In this document: piece after piece, positions 1-8,232 of the stretch | Layout of the letters: the number at the start of each line of letters is the position of its first letter | Numbering within the stretch: position 1 is the stretch's first letter | Assembly (NCBI RefSeq): GCF_013778505.1 | Contig: NZ_JAAOWU010000002.1 | Span: 124,001-188,000 of the forward strand | Direction of reading: 5' to 3' | Length of the DNA: 64,000 nucleotides | Source of the DNA: Pseudomonas sivasensis | GTDB taxonomy: Bacteria; Pseudomonadota; Gammaproteobacteria; Pseudomonadales; Pseudomonadaceae | The notes under the pieces: generated by a model | What the model was told of the DNA's origin: nothing | Database searches by the model: none | What the model saw: the letters and a program-made list of their open reading frames with translations, nothing else | Translations under genes and position numbers: made by a program

Positions 1-506
1 GGCAACACACTGAAATACCAAGGCCGACTAAACACCAGCAGCATCGCCAATGGCAGCAATACACCAAAGAAATCGAACATTAAGTGGGATGAAAATACTG
101 CCGCTATCGTGGCGGCGATCAACGCCAATCCTCGATCAATAAGCGCCTTCTGCTGCCATCCTCGGGCAACCAGCAAGCCCAAGGCCAAGGTCGGCAGCAC
201 ATTCAACGTATCGGCATCGTCGATAAACATCCGGTACGGCACTTCGCTGATCACACTGAACAGCAGCAGCCAGCCCAGGTAACGCCAATGCCCAGTCACC
301 GGTGCGTTTGCGACGCGGTGCAGGTTCGCCGCAATCGCCAGGCAAAACCACGGGAACGCCAGGCGCCCCGGTACGTAGAGGCCATCGAGGCTCAAGCCGA
401 CATAACGCAGGTGGTCGAGCACCATGCTCAGCAGCGCCAGCCACTTGAGCAAATCCAAAGCGCCATCACGGACACGTCCGACAGGTATCGTTTCAGTACC
501 GTGCAT
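1..506 (-). CDS. TraX-family integral membrane protein (3' end outside window)
   Basis: Reading leftward from an ATG at 504-506, an open frame runs off the window edge (168 codons visible). The start of the protein reads GALDLLKWLALLSMVLDHL, the hydrophobic opening with a conserved Asp-His typical of TraX-family proteins. These were first named for F-pilin acetylation but are common as chromosomal acyltransferase-like membrane proteins. Several hydrophobic segments follow (FPWFCLAIAANLH, WLLLFSVISEVPYRMF, NVLPTLALGLLVA). The gene diverges from ltaE with about 90 bp between starts. Substrate and role are unknown, and chromosomal copies are usually not tied to conjugation; no conjugation gene is seen nearby. 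The C-terminus is missing because of the window boundary. Confidence 0.75.
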   Translation of the reverse strand, partial: MHGTETIPVGRVRDGALDLLKWLALLSMVLDHLRYVGLSLDGLYVPGRLAFPWFCLAIAANLHRVANAPVTGHWRYLGWLLLFSVISEVPYRMFIDDADTLNVLPTLALGLLVARGWQQKALIDRGLALIAATIAAVFSSHLMFDFFGVLLPLAMLLVFSRPWYFSVL

Positions 507-596
507 AATTCCCCAGTGACTTTGCATTTACAGAGCGTGCGTACGCCCGACAATCTTGGTTAAAGTGCGCACCAACATCGACCACAGGAATGGGCC

Positions 597-1637
597 ATGA
601 CCGACAAGAGCCAACAATTCGCCAGTGACAACTATTCGGGCATTTGCCCGGAAGCCTGGGCCGCCATGGAACAAGCCAACCAAGGCCATCAACGCGCCTA
701 TGGCGATGATGAATGGACCCACCGCGCCGCCGACGGTTTCCGCAACCTGTTCGAAACCGACTGCGAAGTGTTCTTCGCCTTCAACGGCACCGCCGCCAAC
801 TCACTGGCGCTGTCCTCCTTGTGCCAGAGCTACCATAGCGTGATTTGCTCGGAAACGGCCCACGTCGAAACCGACGAATGCGGCGCGCCAGAGTTTTTCT
901 CCAACGGCTCCAAGCTGCTCGTAGCCCGCACCGAAAACGGCAAGCTGACCCCGGAATCGATCCGCGAGATCGCGCTCAAACGCCAAGACATCCATTACCC
1001 TAAACCGCGCGTAGTCACCCTGACCCAAGCCACTGAAGTCGGCAGCGTGTACACCCCGGAAGAAATCCGCGCCATCAGCGCCACTTGCAAAGAACTGGGC
1101 CTGAACCTGCACATGGACGGCGCGCGCTTTTCCAACGCCTGCGCCTTCCTCGGCTGCTCGCCAGCAGACCTGACCTGGAAAGCCGGTGTGGACGTACTGT
1201 GCTTTGGCGGCACCAAAAACGGCATGGCCGTGGGGGAAGCGATCCTGTTCTTCAACCACAAGCTGGCCGAAGACTTCGACTACCGCTGCAAACAGGCCGG
1301 CCAGCTCGCGTCGAAAATGCGCTTCCTGTCGGCGCCATGGGTGGGGCTGCTGGAAAACGACGCCTGGCTCAAACATGCACGCCACGCCAACCACTGCGCA
1401 CAACTGCTTAGCAGCCTGGTGGCGGATATTCCGGGCGTGGAATTGATGTTCCCGGTACAGGCCAACGGCGTATTCCTGCAACTCTCGGAACCAGCCATTG
1501 CCGCGTTGACCGCCAAGGGCTGGCGCTTCTACACCTTCATCGGTAAAGGCGGCGCGCGATTCATGTGCGCGTGGGATACCGAGGAAGAACGCGTGCGCGA
1601 ACTGGCCGCAGACATCCGCGAAGTTATGGGCGCCTGA
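597..1637 (+). CDS. ltaE: Low-specificity L-threonine aldolase
   Basis: PLP-dependent aldolase of 346 aa that cleaves L-threonine/allo-threonine to glycine and acetaldehyde in the cytoplasm. The Schiff-base lysine is Lys207 in the motif FGGTKNG. The LNLHMDGARFSNA stretch upstream contributes the Asp that contacts the PLP ring nitrogen. Length and lysine position match the Pseudomonas low-specificity enzyme as I remember it. It lies beside the betaine genes, where it can interconvert threonine and the glycine/serine produced by betaine demethylation. Oddly, the last ~57 bp (from 1581, EEERVREL... to the stop) is copied eight more times downstream as part of a tandem array, so the mRNA 3' end is likely extremely structured. 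Confidence 0.93.
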   Translation: MTDKSQQFASDNYSGICPEAWAAMEQANQGHQRAYGDDEWTHRAADGFRNLFETDCEVFFAFNGTAANSLALSSLCQSYHSVICSETAHVETDECGAPEFFSNGSKLLVARTENGKLTPESIREIALKRQDIHYPKPRVVTLTQATEVGSVYTPEEIRAISATCKELGLNLHMDGARFSNACAFLGCSPADLTWKAGVDVLCFGGTKNGMAVGEAILFFNHKLAEDFDYRCKQAGQLASKMRFLSAPWVGLLENDAWLKHARHANHCAQLLSSLVADIPGVELMFPVQANGVFLQLSEPAIAALTAKGWRFYTFIGKGGARFMCAWDTEEERVRELAADIREVMGA

Positions 1638-3317
1638 CAATGACTCACTGATGTACATAAAAAAATGTGGGAGGGGGCTTGCTCCCGATGGCGATGGGTC
1701 AGCTTGCACATGCAGTGACTGACACTCTGCTATCGGGAGCAAGCCCCCTCCCACATGTGGACTGTGTTGTGCCTGGAGGAAGAGCGTGCGCGAACTGGCC
1801 GCAGACATCCGCGAAGTCATGGGCGCCTGACAATGACTCACTGATGTACATAAAAAATGTGGGAGGGGGCTTGCTCCCGATGGCGGCGGGTCAGCTTGCA
1901 CATGCAGTGGCTGACACTCTGCTATCGGGAGCAAGCCCCCTCCCACATTTGGACTGTGTTGTGCCTGCAGGAAGAGCGCGTGCGCGAACTGGCCGCAGAC
2001 ATCCGCGAAGTCATGGGCGCCTGACAATGACTCACTGATGTGCATAAAAAATGTGGGAGGGGGCTTGCTCCCGATGGCGGTGGGTCAGCTTGCACATGCA
2101 GTGGCTGACACTCTGCTATCGGGAGCAAGCCCCCTCCCACATTTGGACGGTGTTGTGCCTGGAGGAAGAGCGTGCGCGAACTGGCCGCAGACATCCGCGA
2201 AGTCATGGGCGCCTGACAATGACTCACTGATGTACATAAAAAAATGTGGGAGGGGGCTTGCTCCCGATGGCGGTGGGTCAGCTTGCACATGCAGTGGCTG
2301 ACACTCTGCTATCGGGAGCAAGCCCCCTCCCACATTTGGACTGTGTTGTGCCTGGAGGAAGAGCGTGCGCGAACTGGCCGCAGACGTCCGCGAAGTCATG
2401 GGCGCCTGACAATCACTCACTGATGTGCATAAAAAATGTGGGAGGGGGCTTGCTCCCGATGGCGGTGGGTCAGCTTGCACATGCAGTGGCTGACACTCTG
2501 CTATCGGGAGCAAGCCCCCTCTCACATTTGGACTGTGTTGTGCCTGGAGGAAGAGCGCGTGCGAACTGGCCGCAGACATCCGCGAAGTTATGGGCGCCTG
2601 ACAATGACTCACTGATGTACATAAAAAATGTGGGAGGGGGCTTGCTCCCGATGGCGGTGGGTCAGCTTGCACATGCAGTGGCTGACACTCTGCTATCGGG
2701 AGCAAGCCCCCTCCCACATCTGGACTGTGTTGTGCCTGGAGGAAGAGCGTGTGCGAACTGGCCGCAGACATCCGCGAAGTTATGGGCGCCTGACAATGAC
2801 TCACTGATGTACATAAAAAAATGTGGGAGGGGGCTTGCTCCCGATGGCGATGGGTCAGCTTGCACATGCAGTGACTGACACTCTGCTATCGGGAGCAAGC
2901 CCCCTCCCACATGTGGACTGTGTTGTGCCTGGAGGAAGAGCGTGCGCGAACTGGCCGCAGACATCCGCGAAGTCATGGGCGCCTGACAATGACTCACTGA
3001 TGTACATAAAAAATGTGGGAGGGGGCTTGCTCCCGATGGCGGTGGGTCGGCTTGCACATGCAGTGGCTGACACTCTGCTATCGGGAGCAAGCCCCCTCCC
3101 ACATGTGGACTGTGTTGTGCCTGGAGGAAGAGCGCGTGCGCGAACTGGCCGCAGACGTCCGCGAAGTCATGGGCGCCTGACAATCACTCACTGATGTGCA
3201 TAAAAAATGTGGGAGGGGGCTTGCTCCCGATGGCAGTGGGTCAGCTTGCACATGCAGTGGCTGACACTCTGCTATCGGGAGCAAGCCCCCTCCCACATTT
3301 GGACTGTGTTGTGCCTG
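1581..3317. repeat. Tandem array of a ~193-bp unit: ltaE 3' end + REPIN, nine periods
   Basis: The end of ltaE (stop ending at 1637) recurs with stops ending at 1830, 2024, 2216, 2409, 2601, 2793, 2986 and 3180, giving periods of 192-194 bp. Each unit consists of ~57 bp of ltaE coding sequence, a spacer (CAATGACTCACTGATGTACA), and a full REPIN: GTGGGAGGGGGCTTGCTCCCGAT, then ~45 bp, then its inverted partner ATCGGGAGCAAGCCCCCTCCCAC. A short linker ends the unit (GGACTGTGTTGTGCCTG). There are nine REPINs and eight extra ltaE tails. The last REPIN is followed directly by the linker and the gbcB stop at 3327. The array therefore fills the whole space between convergent ltaE and gbcB. Confidence 0.95.
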
Positions 3318-3326
3318 CTTGAGCAA

Positions 3327-4427
3327 TCAGAACTCGATACGCACATCCCCCTTCGGCACGCTGCAGCACGACAGGATGTAACCGTCGGCTTCGTCTTCCT
3401 CGGTGATCCCGCCGTTGTGGTCCATCTCGACCTCCCCGCCCAGCTTCATCACCTTGCACGTTCCGCAAATACCCATGCCGCAAGCTTTCGGGATCAACAG
3501 CCCAAGCTTGGCCGCCGCTGCGTGCACGGTTTCGCCCGGCGCCACGCGGATGCTCTTGCCTGACGAAATGAATTCCACCTGATGCAGGTCTGCCAAATCG
3601 ATTTCCGGCGCGTCGGCCGCTTGTTCGGCTTGTTCCACCGCATCGGCACGAGCTTCCGGCGGCGTCGCACCGAAGGATTCCTCGTGATAGCGCGCCATGT
3701 CGAACCCGGCCACTTCCAGCAGGCGCTTGACCGCGTTCATGTACGGCGTCGGGCCGCAGCAGAACACTTCGCGCTCCAGGAAGTCGGGCACCATCAGTTC
3801 GAGCATCTTGTGGTTCAGGTAGCCCCGATAACCGGCCCAAGGCTCGCCCAGACCGTGCTTCTCACAAATCAGGTGCAGGCTGAAGTTATCGATCCGCGAC
3901 GCCATGTGCTCCAGCTCGCGGTGGTAAATGATGTCTTTGGGCGAGCGGGCGCTGTGGATAAAGGTCATGTCGACATTGGCGTTGGTGTCGTAGAACCAAC
4001 GCGCCATGGACATCACGGGAGTAATCCCCACCCCGCCGCTGAGGTACAAGACTTTGGGGCTTGGGAAGTCGATGGCGTTGAACAACCCCACCGGTCCGTG
4101 TACCGCCAGTTCCTGGCCTTCGTGCAGCGTGTCGTGCAGCCAGTTGGACACCTTGCCGCCCGGCACACGCTTGATGGTCACCGAGAAGCTGTAAGGCACC
4201 GAGGGCGAGCTCGAAATCGTGTACGAGCGCATGATCGGCTGGCCTTCGATTTCCAGCTCCAGGGTGACAAATTGCCCCGGCTTGAAAAAGAACAGGATCG
4301 GCTGGTCGGCCATGAAGCAAAAGGTGCGCACGTCCCAGGTTTCCTGGATGACTTTGACGCAACGGACGATGTGCCGACCATTGGCCCAGGTCTGGGTAGT
4401 TACTGGATTCAGGAAACTGTTGGACAT
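3327..4427 (-). CDS. gbcB: Glycine betaine monooxygenase, reductase subunit
   Basis: Electron-transfer partner of GbcA in the Rieske-type N-demethylation of glycine betaine to dimethylglycine. The 366-aa protein has an N-terminal FAD domain (RSYTISSSP), an NAD(P) domain (LSGGVGITP, then FCCGPTPYM) and a C-terminal plant-type 2Fe-2S ferredoxin domain with Cys316-x4-Cys321-x2-Cys324 and Cys354. The start MSNSFLNPV (ATG at 4425-4427) is chosen because an upstream in-frame extension to 4493 has no family character. It is divergent from gbcA with a 284-bp shared promoter region; GbdR is the known activator in P. aeruginosa. No operator could be assigned there with confidence. The 3' end abuts the ltaE/REPIN array. 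Confidence 0.93.
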   Translation of the reverse strand: MSNSFLNPVTTQTWANGRHIVRCVKVIQETWDVRTFCFMADQPILFFFKPGQFVTLELEIEGQPIMRSYTISSSPSVPYSFSVTIKRVPGGKVSNWLHDTLHEGQELAVHGPVGLFNAIDFPSPKVLYLSGGVGITPVMSMARWFYDTNANVDMTFIHSARSPKDIIYHRELEHMASRIDNFSLHLICEKHGLGEPWAGYRGYLNHKMLELMVPDFLEREVFCCGPTPYMNAVKRLLEVAGFDMARYHEESFGATPPEARADAVEQAEQAADAPEIDLADLHQVEFISSGKSIRVAPGETVHAAAAKLGLLIPKACGMGICGTCKVMKLGGEVEMDHNGGITEEDEADGYILSCCSVPKGDVRIEF

Positions 4428-4711
4428 GCTGATTCTCCACTGCCGATATTCGGCTTTATGGTGGCGATTCTGCGTAACGCGAGAACCACCCATTTACCTA
4501 TCTGCGACATTCACATACTTATCGCGACCAGCCCCCAACGACAGGGGGTTGCGCGTCGGGATCAGATTGGGCCATGTCGCCCATGGATAAGGATCGTCGC
4601 AACGCCGGCCCCACACTCGCACCCAACAACTACGCTTTCTTTACGCCTTGCATAGCATCAACCGTAGCCACTATTCGCCGGCCACACAGAATGGCCATGA
4701 GGACACACACG

Positions 4712-6007
4712 ATGGACGTCACCGCAACCTTAAGCTTGGGCGATCCGCTGGAACCCGCACGCAAGGCCACCGCGCAAATGCTGCAAGAGCGCGAGCGCAC
4801 GTTTTCGCTGCCGCAGCCGTTCTACTCTGATGACCGGCTGTTTGATATCGACATGCAGGAGATTTTCCAGAAAGAGTGGTTGATCGCCGGCATGACCTGC
4901 GAAATTCCCGCCAAGGGTAACTACCTGACCCTGCAAATCGGCAAGAACCCGATCATCGTGATTCGTGGCGCCGAAGGCGTGGTGCATGCGTTCCACAACG
5001 TCTGCCGCCATCGCGGTTCGCGCCTGTGCACCAGTGACAAGGGCAAGGTCGCCAAACTCGTGTGTCACTACCACCAGTGGACTTACGAGCTGGACGGCCG
5101 CCTGCTGTTTGCCGGTACCGAAATGGGCGCCGACTTCGACATGAAGCAGTACGGTTTGAAGCCGGTGAACGTGAAGACCGCCGGTGGCTACATCTTCATC
5201 AGCCTGGCCGAGAACCCGCCGGCCATTGATGACTTCCTGTCGACCCTGAACCACTACATGGAACCGTACGACATGGAGAACACCAAGGTGGCGGTGCAAA
5301 CCACCTTGATGGAAAAAGCCAACTGGAAGCTGGTGCTGGAAAACAACCGCGAGTGCTACCACTGCAACGCCTCGCACCCGGAACTGCTCAAGACCCTGCT
5401 GGAATGGGACGATGTCACCGACCCGCGCGCCGACCAGGCGTTCAAGGACCACGTGGCCGCCTCCGCAGCCGCTTGGGACGCGGAAAAAATTCCTTACGCC
5501 CACGCCAGCTTCGGCCTGCGCAACCGCATCGTGCGCATGCCGCTGCTCAAGGGCACTGTGTCGATGACGCTGGACGGCAAGCAAGGCTGCGCCAAGCTGA
5601 TGGGCCGCATCAAAAACCCCGATCTGGGCTCGATGCGCATCCTGCACCTGCCGCATTCCTGGAACCACTGCATGGGCGATCACATCATCGTGTTCACCGT
5701 GTGGCCAATCAGCGCCCAGGAAACCATGGTCACCACCAAGTGGATCGTGCACAAGGACGCCGTCGAAGGCGTGGACTACGACGTGGAGCGCATGCGCCAA
5801 GTGTGGGACGCCACCAACGACCAGGACCGTCGCTTGGCCGAAGAGAACCAGCGCGGGATCAACTCCACCGCTTACCAGCCAGGGCCGTACTCCAAGACCT
5901 ATGAGTTCGGCGTGGTGAACTTTGTGGACTGGTACAGCGAGCGCCTGCTGAGCAATCTGGGCGCTGCACCGGCGCCTTACCTCAAAGGCGTGGCTGCACA
6001 CGAATAA
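4712..6007 (+). CDS. gbcA: Glycine betaine monooxygenase, Rieske oxygenase subunit
   Basis: Catalytic subunit (431 aa) that oxidatively removes one methyl group from glycine betaine, giving dimethylglycine and formaldehyde. The Rieske 2Fe-2S ligands are Cys98-x-His100 (NVCRHRG) and Cys118-x2-His121 (LVCHYHQW). The mononuclear iron site lies in NNRECYHCNASH, with His217 and His222. I use the ATG at 4712 because GAGG sits 9 bp upstream; a longer frame back to 4574 adds 46 residues unlike the family. Transcribed divergently from its reductase gbcB. A single degenerate REP and the DnaA-box cluster lie downstream. Confidence 0.94.
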   Translation: MDVTATLSLGDPLEPARKATAQMLQERERTFSLPQPFYSDDRLFDIDMQEIFQKEWLIAGMTCEIPAKGNYLTLQIGKNPIIVIRGAEGVVHAFHNVCRHRGSRLCTSDKGKVAKLVCHYHQWTYELDGRLLFAGTEMGADFDMKQYGLKPVNVKTAGGYIFISLAENPPAIDDFLSTLNHYMEPYDMENTKVAVQTTLMEKANWKLVLENNRECYHCNASHPELLKTLLEWDDVTDPRADQAFKDHVAASAAAWDAEKIPYAHASFGLRNRIVRMPLLKGTVSMTLDGKQGCAKLMGRIKNPDLGSMRILHLPHSWNHCMGDHIIVFTVWPISAQETMVTTKWIVHKDAVEGVDYDVERMRQVWDATNDQDRRLAEENQRGINSTAYQPGPYSKTYEFGVVNFVDWYSERLLSNLGAAPAPYLKGVAAHE

Positions 6008-6028
6008 CCGATACCCGCAGCTCAACAA

Positions 6029-6056
6029 GGTGGGAGAGGGACAAGCCCCCTCCCGC
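6029..6056. repeat. Degenerate single REP hairpin
   Basis: A GGTGGGAGAGGGACAAGCCCCCTCCCGC hairpin just downstream of gbcA resembles half of the REPINs found elsewhere in the window, but lacks the partner copy. It may act as a transcript 3' stabiliser or weak terminator for gbcA. Confidence 0.7.
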
Positions 6057-6816
6057 ACTTGAACCTCACACTGCTCAATATTTGATCAAATCTCTCGCAA
6101 GCCTCTGCCAGCGCGCCCTCCAGCCTTTACCCAACAACTTATCCACAAAGCCACCCACAGTAATTGTGGGCAACTGGCTTACTTGTCCAAAATTAACTGA
6201 AGAAAATCCGTGACTTATTCAACTCCACGGGTTTCGCCCTGCTTTGATCAATTTATGATCAATAGTCTGCAAGCCACGTAATACAAAGCCCACAGCGGTA
6301 CGCAAACACCTTATCCACAGATCCGCCAACAGACTTTGGGTGCAACTCTGGCGACGCTGTGGAAAACCGCCTCAAACCTTCATAAACCGGGGCATCTACC
6401 GGTTTAGCGGAACAAAAAGGCCGAATTGATCAAAATACAACCAACTCACTGAGAGCCGCTGTTTATATGGCCTGTAGCTGATAGCGAACATCTTATCCAC
6501 AGAACCGCCAACAGAGTTTGGGGGCAAGTCGAGAATGGGCAGCGTCCTTATCCACATCAAAACGCCTGTAAAAACCGCCACTTAGCCTGGTTGTTTTTCG
6601 TACAGCGCGCTGTAGGCCTTGATTTACAAGCTCTGTGGACAACCACAAACACCTTATCCACAGGCACGTGCACAGTGATTGTGGGTAACCACCGCTTATC
6701 GGCCAACTGTACAAAAAATACTCAGATTCAAAGTTCATCTACACTCACTTTTGCAGTTATATCCATTGGCCTGGGTTAATGCAGAAGTCCTTGGCGCGAT
6801 AGAGGGAGATAGATCA
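6057..6816. other. Gene-free region with DnaA-box cluster (possible DnaA-binding/titration locus)
   Basis: About 760 bp with no convincing gene and visibly more AT than the flanks. It contains five perfect TTATCCACA boxes on the plus strand at 6139-6147, 6311-6319, 6493-6501, 6548-6556 and 6654-6662. A reverse-strand TTTTCCACA lies at 6358-6366. Four of the boxes start a degenerate ~43-bp element: the box, ~12 bp, then ACAG-N3-TTGTGGGCAAC-like sequence whose end is an inverted near-box (TGTGGGCAA at 6165, TGTGGGTAA at 6680). These elements recur every ~160-180 bp. Between them are AT-rich stretches with TGATCA motifs (e.g. 6244-6262, 6426-6435). The box sequence is the established DnaA recognition 9-mer; a role in titration, origin-like activity or promoter control is inference. 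Confidence 0.7.
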
Positions 6817-7314
6817 GTGATAGGGCGGGGTCATTCCAGCCATCACTGCGCCAAAGGTTTTACGCTGATTGAATTACTACTGACGCTGGCCTTACTGGCC
6901 ACGCTTTCGACAGTGGCTTATCCGCTGACGGCGTTGATGGGTAAACGCGACAGGGAACTTGACCTGCAACGCTCGTTGCGGGAAATACGCCGTGGGATCG
7001 ACGCCTACAAAGAAGCCAGCGACGCCGGACGTATTGAAAAAAGTATCAGCTACAGCGGTTATCCACCCTCCCTCCAAGCATTAGTCGAGGGGGTCACGGA
7101 CAAGACCGATCTCAAAGGCAAAAAACTCTTCTTCCTGCGCCGCATCCCCCGCGACCCCGTCTGCGAGTGTCCGGAACTGTTGCCCGCGCAAACCTGGCAA
7201 CTGCGCAGTTACAAGAGCACCGCTGATAACCCACAAGAGGGGGAAGATGTATTCGACGTTTCGTCCCGCAGCACTCGGGAGAGTTTGAATGGAACGTCAT
7301 ACAGCCAGTGGTAA
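6817..7314 (+). CDS. Type II secretion / type IV pilin-like prepilin (first of cluster)
   Basis: Predicted 165-aa prepilin-like protein. A short basic leader ends in Gly before FTLIELLLTLALLATL, the class III prepilin motif with Glu at mature position 5, so it should be cleaved by a shared PilD-type peptidase. The GTG start at 6817 puts the leader at a normal length and has an AGGGAGA ribosome site upstream; the open frame extends back to 6679 but that part is unlikely to be translated. The C-terminal part has paired Cys (VCEC) and a DVFDVSSRSTRESLNGTSYSQW tail like that of the next gene. First gene of the secretion operon, overlapping the following prepilin by 26 bp. It may be a minor pseudopilin; I cannot assign H/I/J/K. 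Confidence 0.8.
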   Translation: MIGRGHSSHHCAKGFTLIELLLTLALLATLSTVAYPLTALMGKRDRELDLQRSLREIRRGIDAYKEASDAGRIEKSISYSGYPPSLQALVEGVTDKTDLKGKKLFFLRRIPRDPVCECPELLPAQTWQLRSYKSTADNPQEGEDVFDVSSRSTRESLNGTSYSQW

Positions 7315-7669
7315 TCGGGGTTTTACCCTGATCGAGTTGCTGGTGGTGATGGCTATCATCGCCACCCTCATGACCCTCGTGACGCCCCAGTATTTTCGCC
7401 AGCACGCCAAGGCCCAGGAAACCGTGCTGCGCCATAACCTGTCCTCCATCCGCCAGGCCCTGGACCAATACCGTGAAGACCACGGCAACAATCCCGAGTC
7501 CCTGCAAGCCCTGGTCGACCGGCGCTATTTGCGCGAAATCCCCATGGACCCGCTCACCGGCAAGCGCGACACCTGGCAACTGCAACCCTCCGACGAACAA
7601 GGCCTGGGCGACGTGCGCAGCGGTGCGCCCGGCAGCGCCCACGACGGGAGCGCCTATGCAGACTGGTAA
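7289..7669 (+). CDS. GspG-like pseudopilin (small)
   Basis: A 126-aa prepilin. The leader MERHTASGNRG precedes FTLIELLVVMAIIATLMTLV, with Gly at -1 and Glu at +5. The rest resembles GspG/PilE-type pseudopilins: a helical RHNLSSIRQALDQYREDHG segment, then LREIPMDPLTGKRDTW, the loop typical of GspG family members. Translationally coupled on both sides: it overlaps the upstream gene by 26 bp and the downstream gene by 14 bp. Because a second, more canonical GspG is at 9944, this copy is probably a paralogous or minor pseudopilin. Confidence 0.85.
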   Translation: MERHTASGNRGFTLIELLVVMAIIATLMTLVTPQYFRQHAKAQETVLRHNLSSIRQALDQYREDHGNNPESLQALVDRRYLREIPMDPLTGKRDTWQLQPSDEQGLGDVRSGAPGSAHDGSAYADW

Positions 7670-8162
7670 ACACAGCCAGGACGGCTCGGTGTTCATGGGC
7701 ATGTTGGTGACAGTGGCCGTGGTGGCGGTGATGTTGATGGAAACAGGCACGCTGTGGTCCAGCGTGTTGCAGCGCGAGCGTGAGTTGGAACTGCTGGCGC
7801 GAGGCAATGAGATTCGGCGGGCGATCGGCCTGTACTACGCCGCCGGTAATACGTTCCCCAAGTCCCTCGAAGATTTGGTGCTGGACCGCCGCCAACCGAC
7901 CATCAAGCGCTACCTGCGCCGGGTCTATGACGACCCGCTGACCGGCACCGCCGATTGGGGCGTGGTCCCGGGGCCGGGTGAAACGATCATGGGCGTGTTC
8001 AGCAACGCCAGCGGCACGCCGTTCAAGCAAAGCAACTTTGCGGTGATCAATCAGAGTTTTACAGGGCAAGGCAGTTATCAAGGGTGGGTGTTTCTGTACG
8101 GCCCTGGACAGAGTAACCCTCCAATCCCCAGCGCTCCCCGTGGAGACCAGCCCAACCAATGA
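7656..8162 (+). CDS. Prepilin-like protein with degenerate cleavage motif
   Basis: A 168-aa protein starting at ATG 7656 inside the end of the previous gene. The N-terminus SQDGSVFMGMLVTVAVVAVML has the hydrophobic helix and a Gly-Ser before it, but lacks the FTLIE motif and the Glu at position 5. After the helix it again looks pseudopilin-like (RGNEIRRAIGLYYAAGNTFPKSLEDLV, RRVYDDPLTG). Proteins without Glu+5 occur among minor pseudopilins such as GspK, so it could be a tip component, but the size is much smaller than GspK. It follows two prepilins and precedes the LPMO gene. The exact role is not assignable. Confidence 0.75.
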   Translation: MQTGKHSQDGSVFMGMLVTVAVVAVMLMETGTLWSSVLQRERELELLARGNEIRRAIGLYYAAGNTFPKSLEDLVLDRRQPTIKRYLRRVYDDPLTGTADWGVVPGPGETIMGVFSNASGTPFKQSNFAVINQSFTGQGSYQGWVFLYGPGQSNPPIPSAPRGDQPNQ

Positions 8163-8232
8163 TGCCCTTGCACACACACTGATCGTTCCAGCCGTTCGGA
8201 ACTTTTCTATCTGAATTGAGGCGGACTACAAC

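Noticed and set aside
1..506. TraX-like protein as evidence for a conjugative element
   Set aside because: No tra, relaxase or mobilisation genes are in the window; TraX-family proteins are common on Pseudomonas chromosomes.
2038..3194. Several open frames of 80-260 codons on both strands through the ltaE/REPIN array (e.g. 2246-2878 plus, 2085-2867 minus)
   Set aside because: They are periodic translations of the REPIN hairpins, exist only because the unit is often 192 bp (a multiple of three), and have no ribosome sites or family similarity.
1638..3320. Possible CRISPR array
   Set aside because: Repeat units are ~193 bp with variable short differences, not ~30-bp repeats with unique spacers, and no cas genes are present.
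4503..4528. TGCGAC/CGCGAC repeat in the gbcA-gbcB gap as a GbdR site
   Set aside because: The two copies are 20 rather than 21 bp apart and share little beyond GCGAC, so it could not be supported as the same site seen before cbcX.
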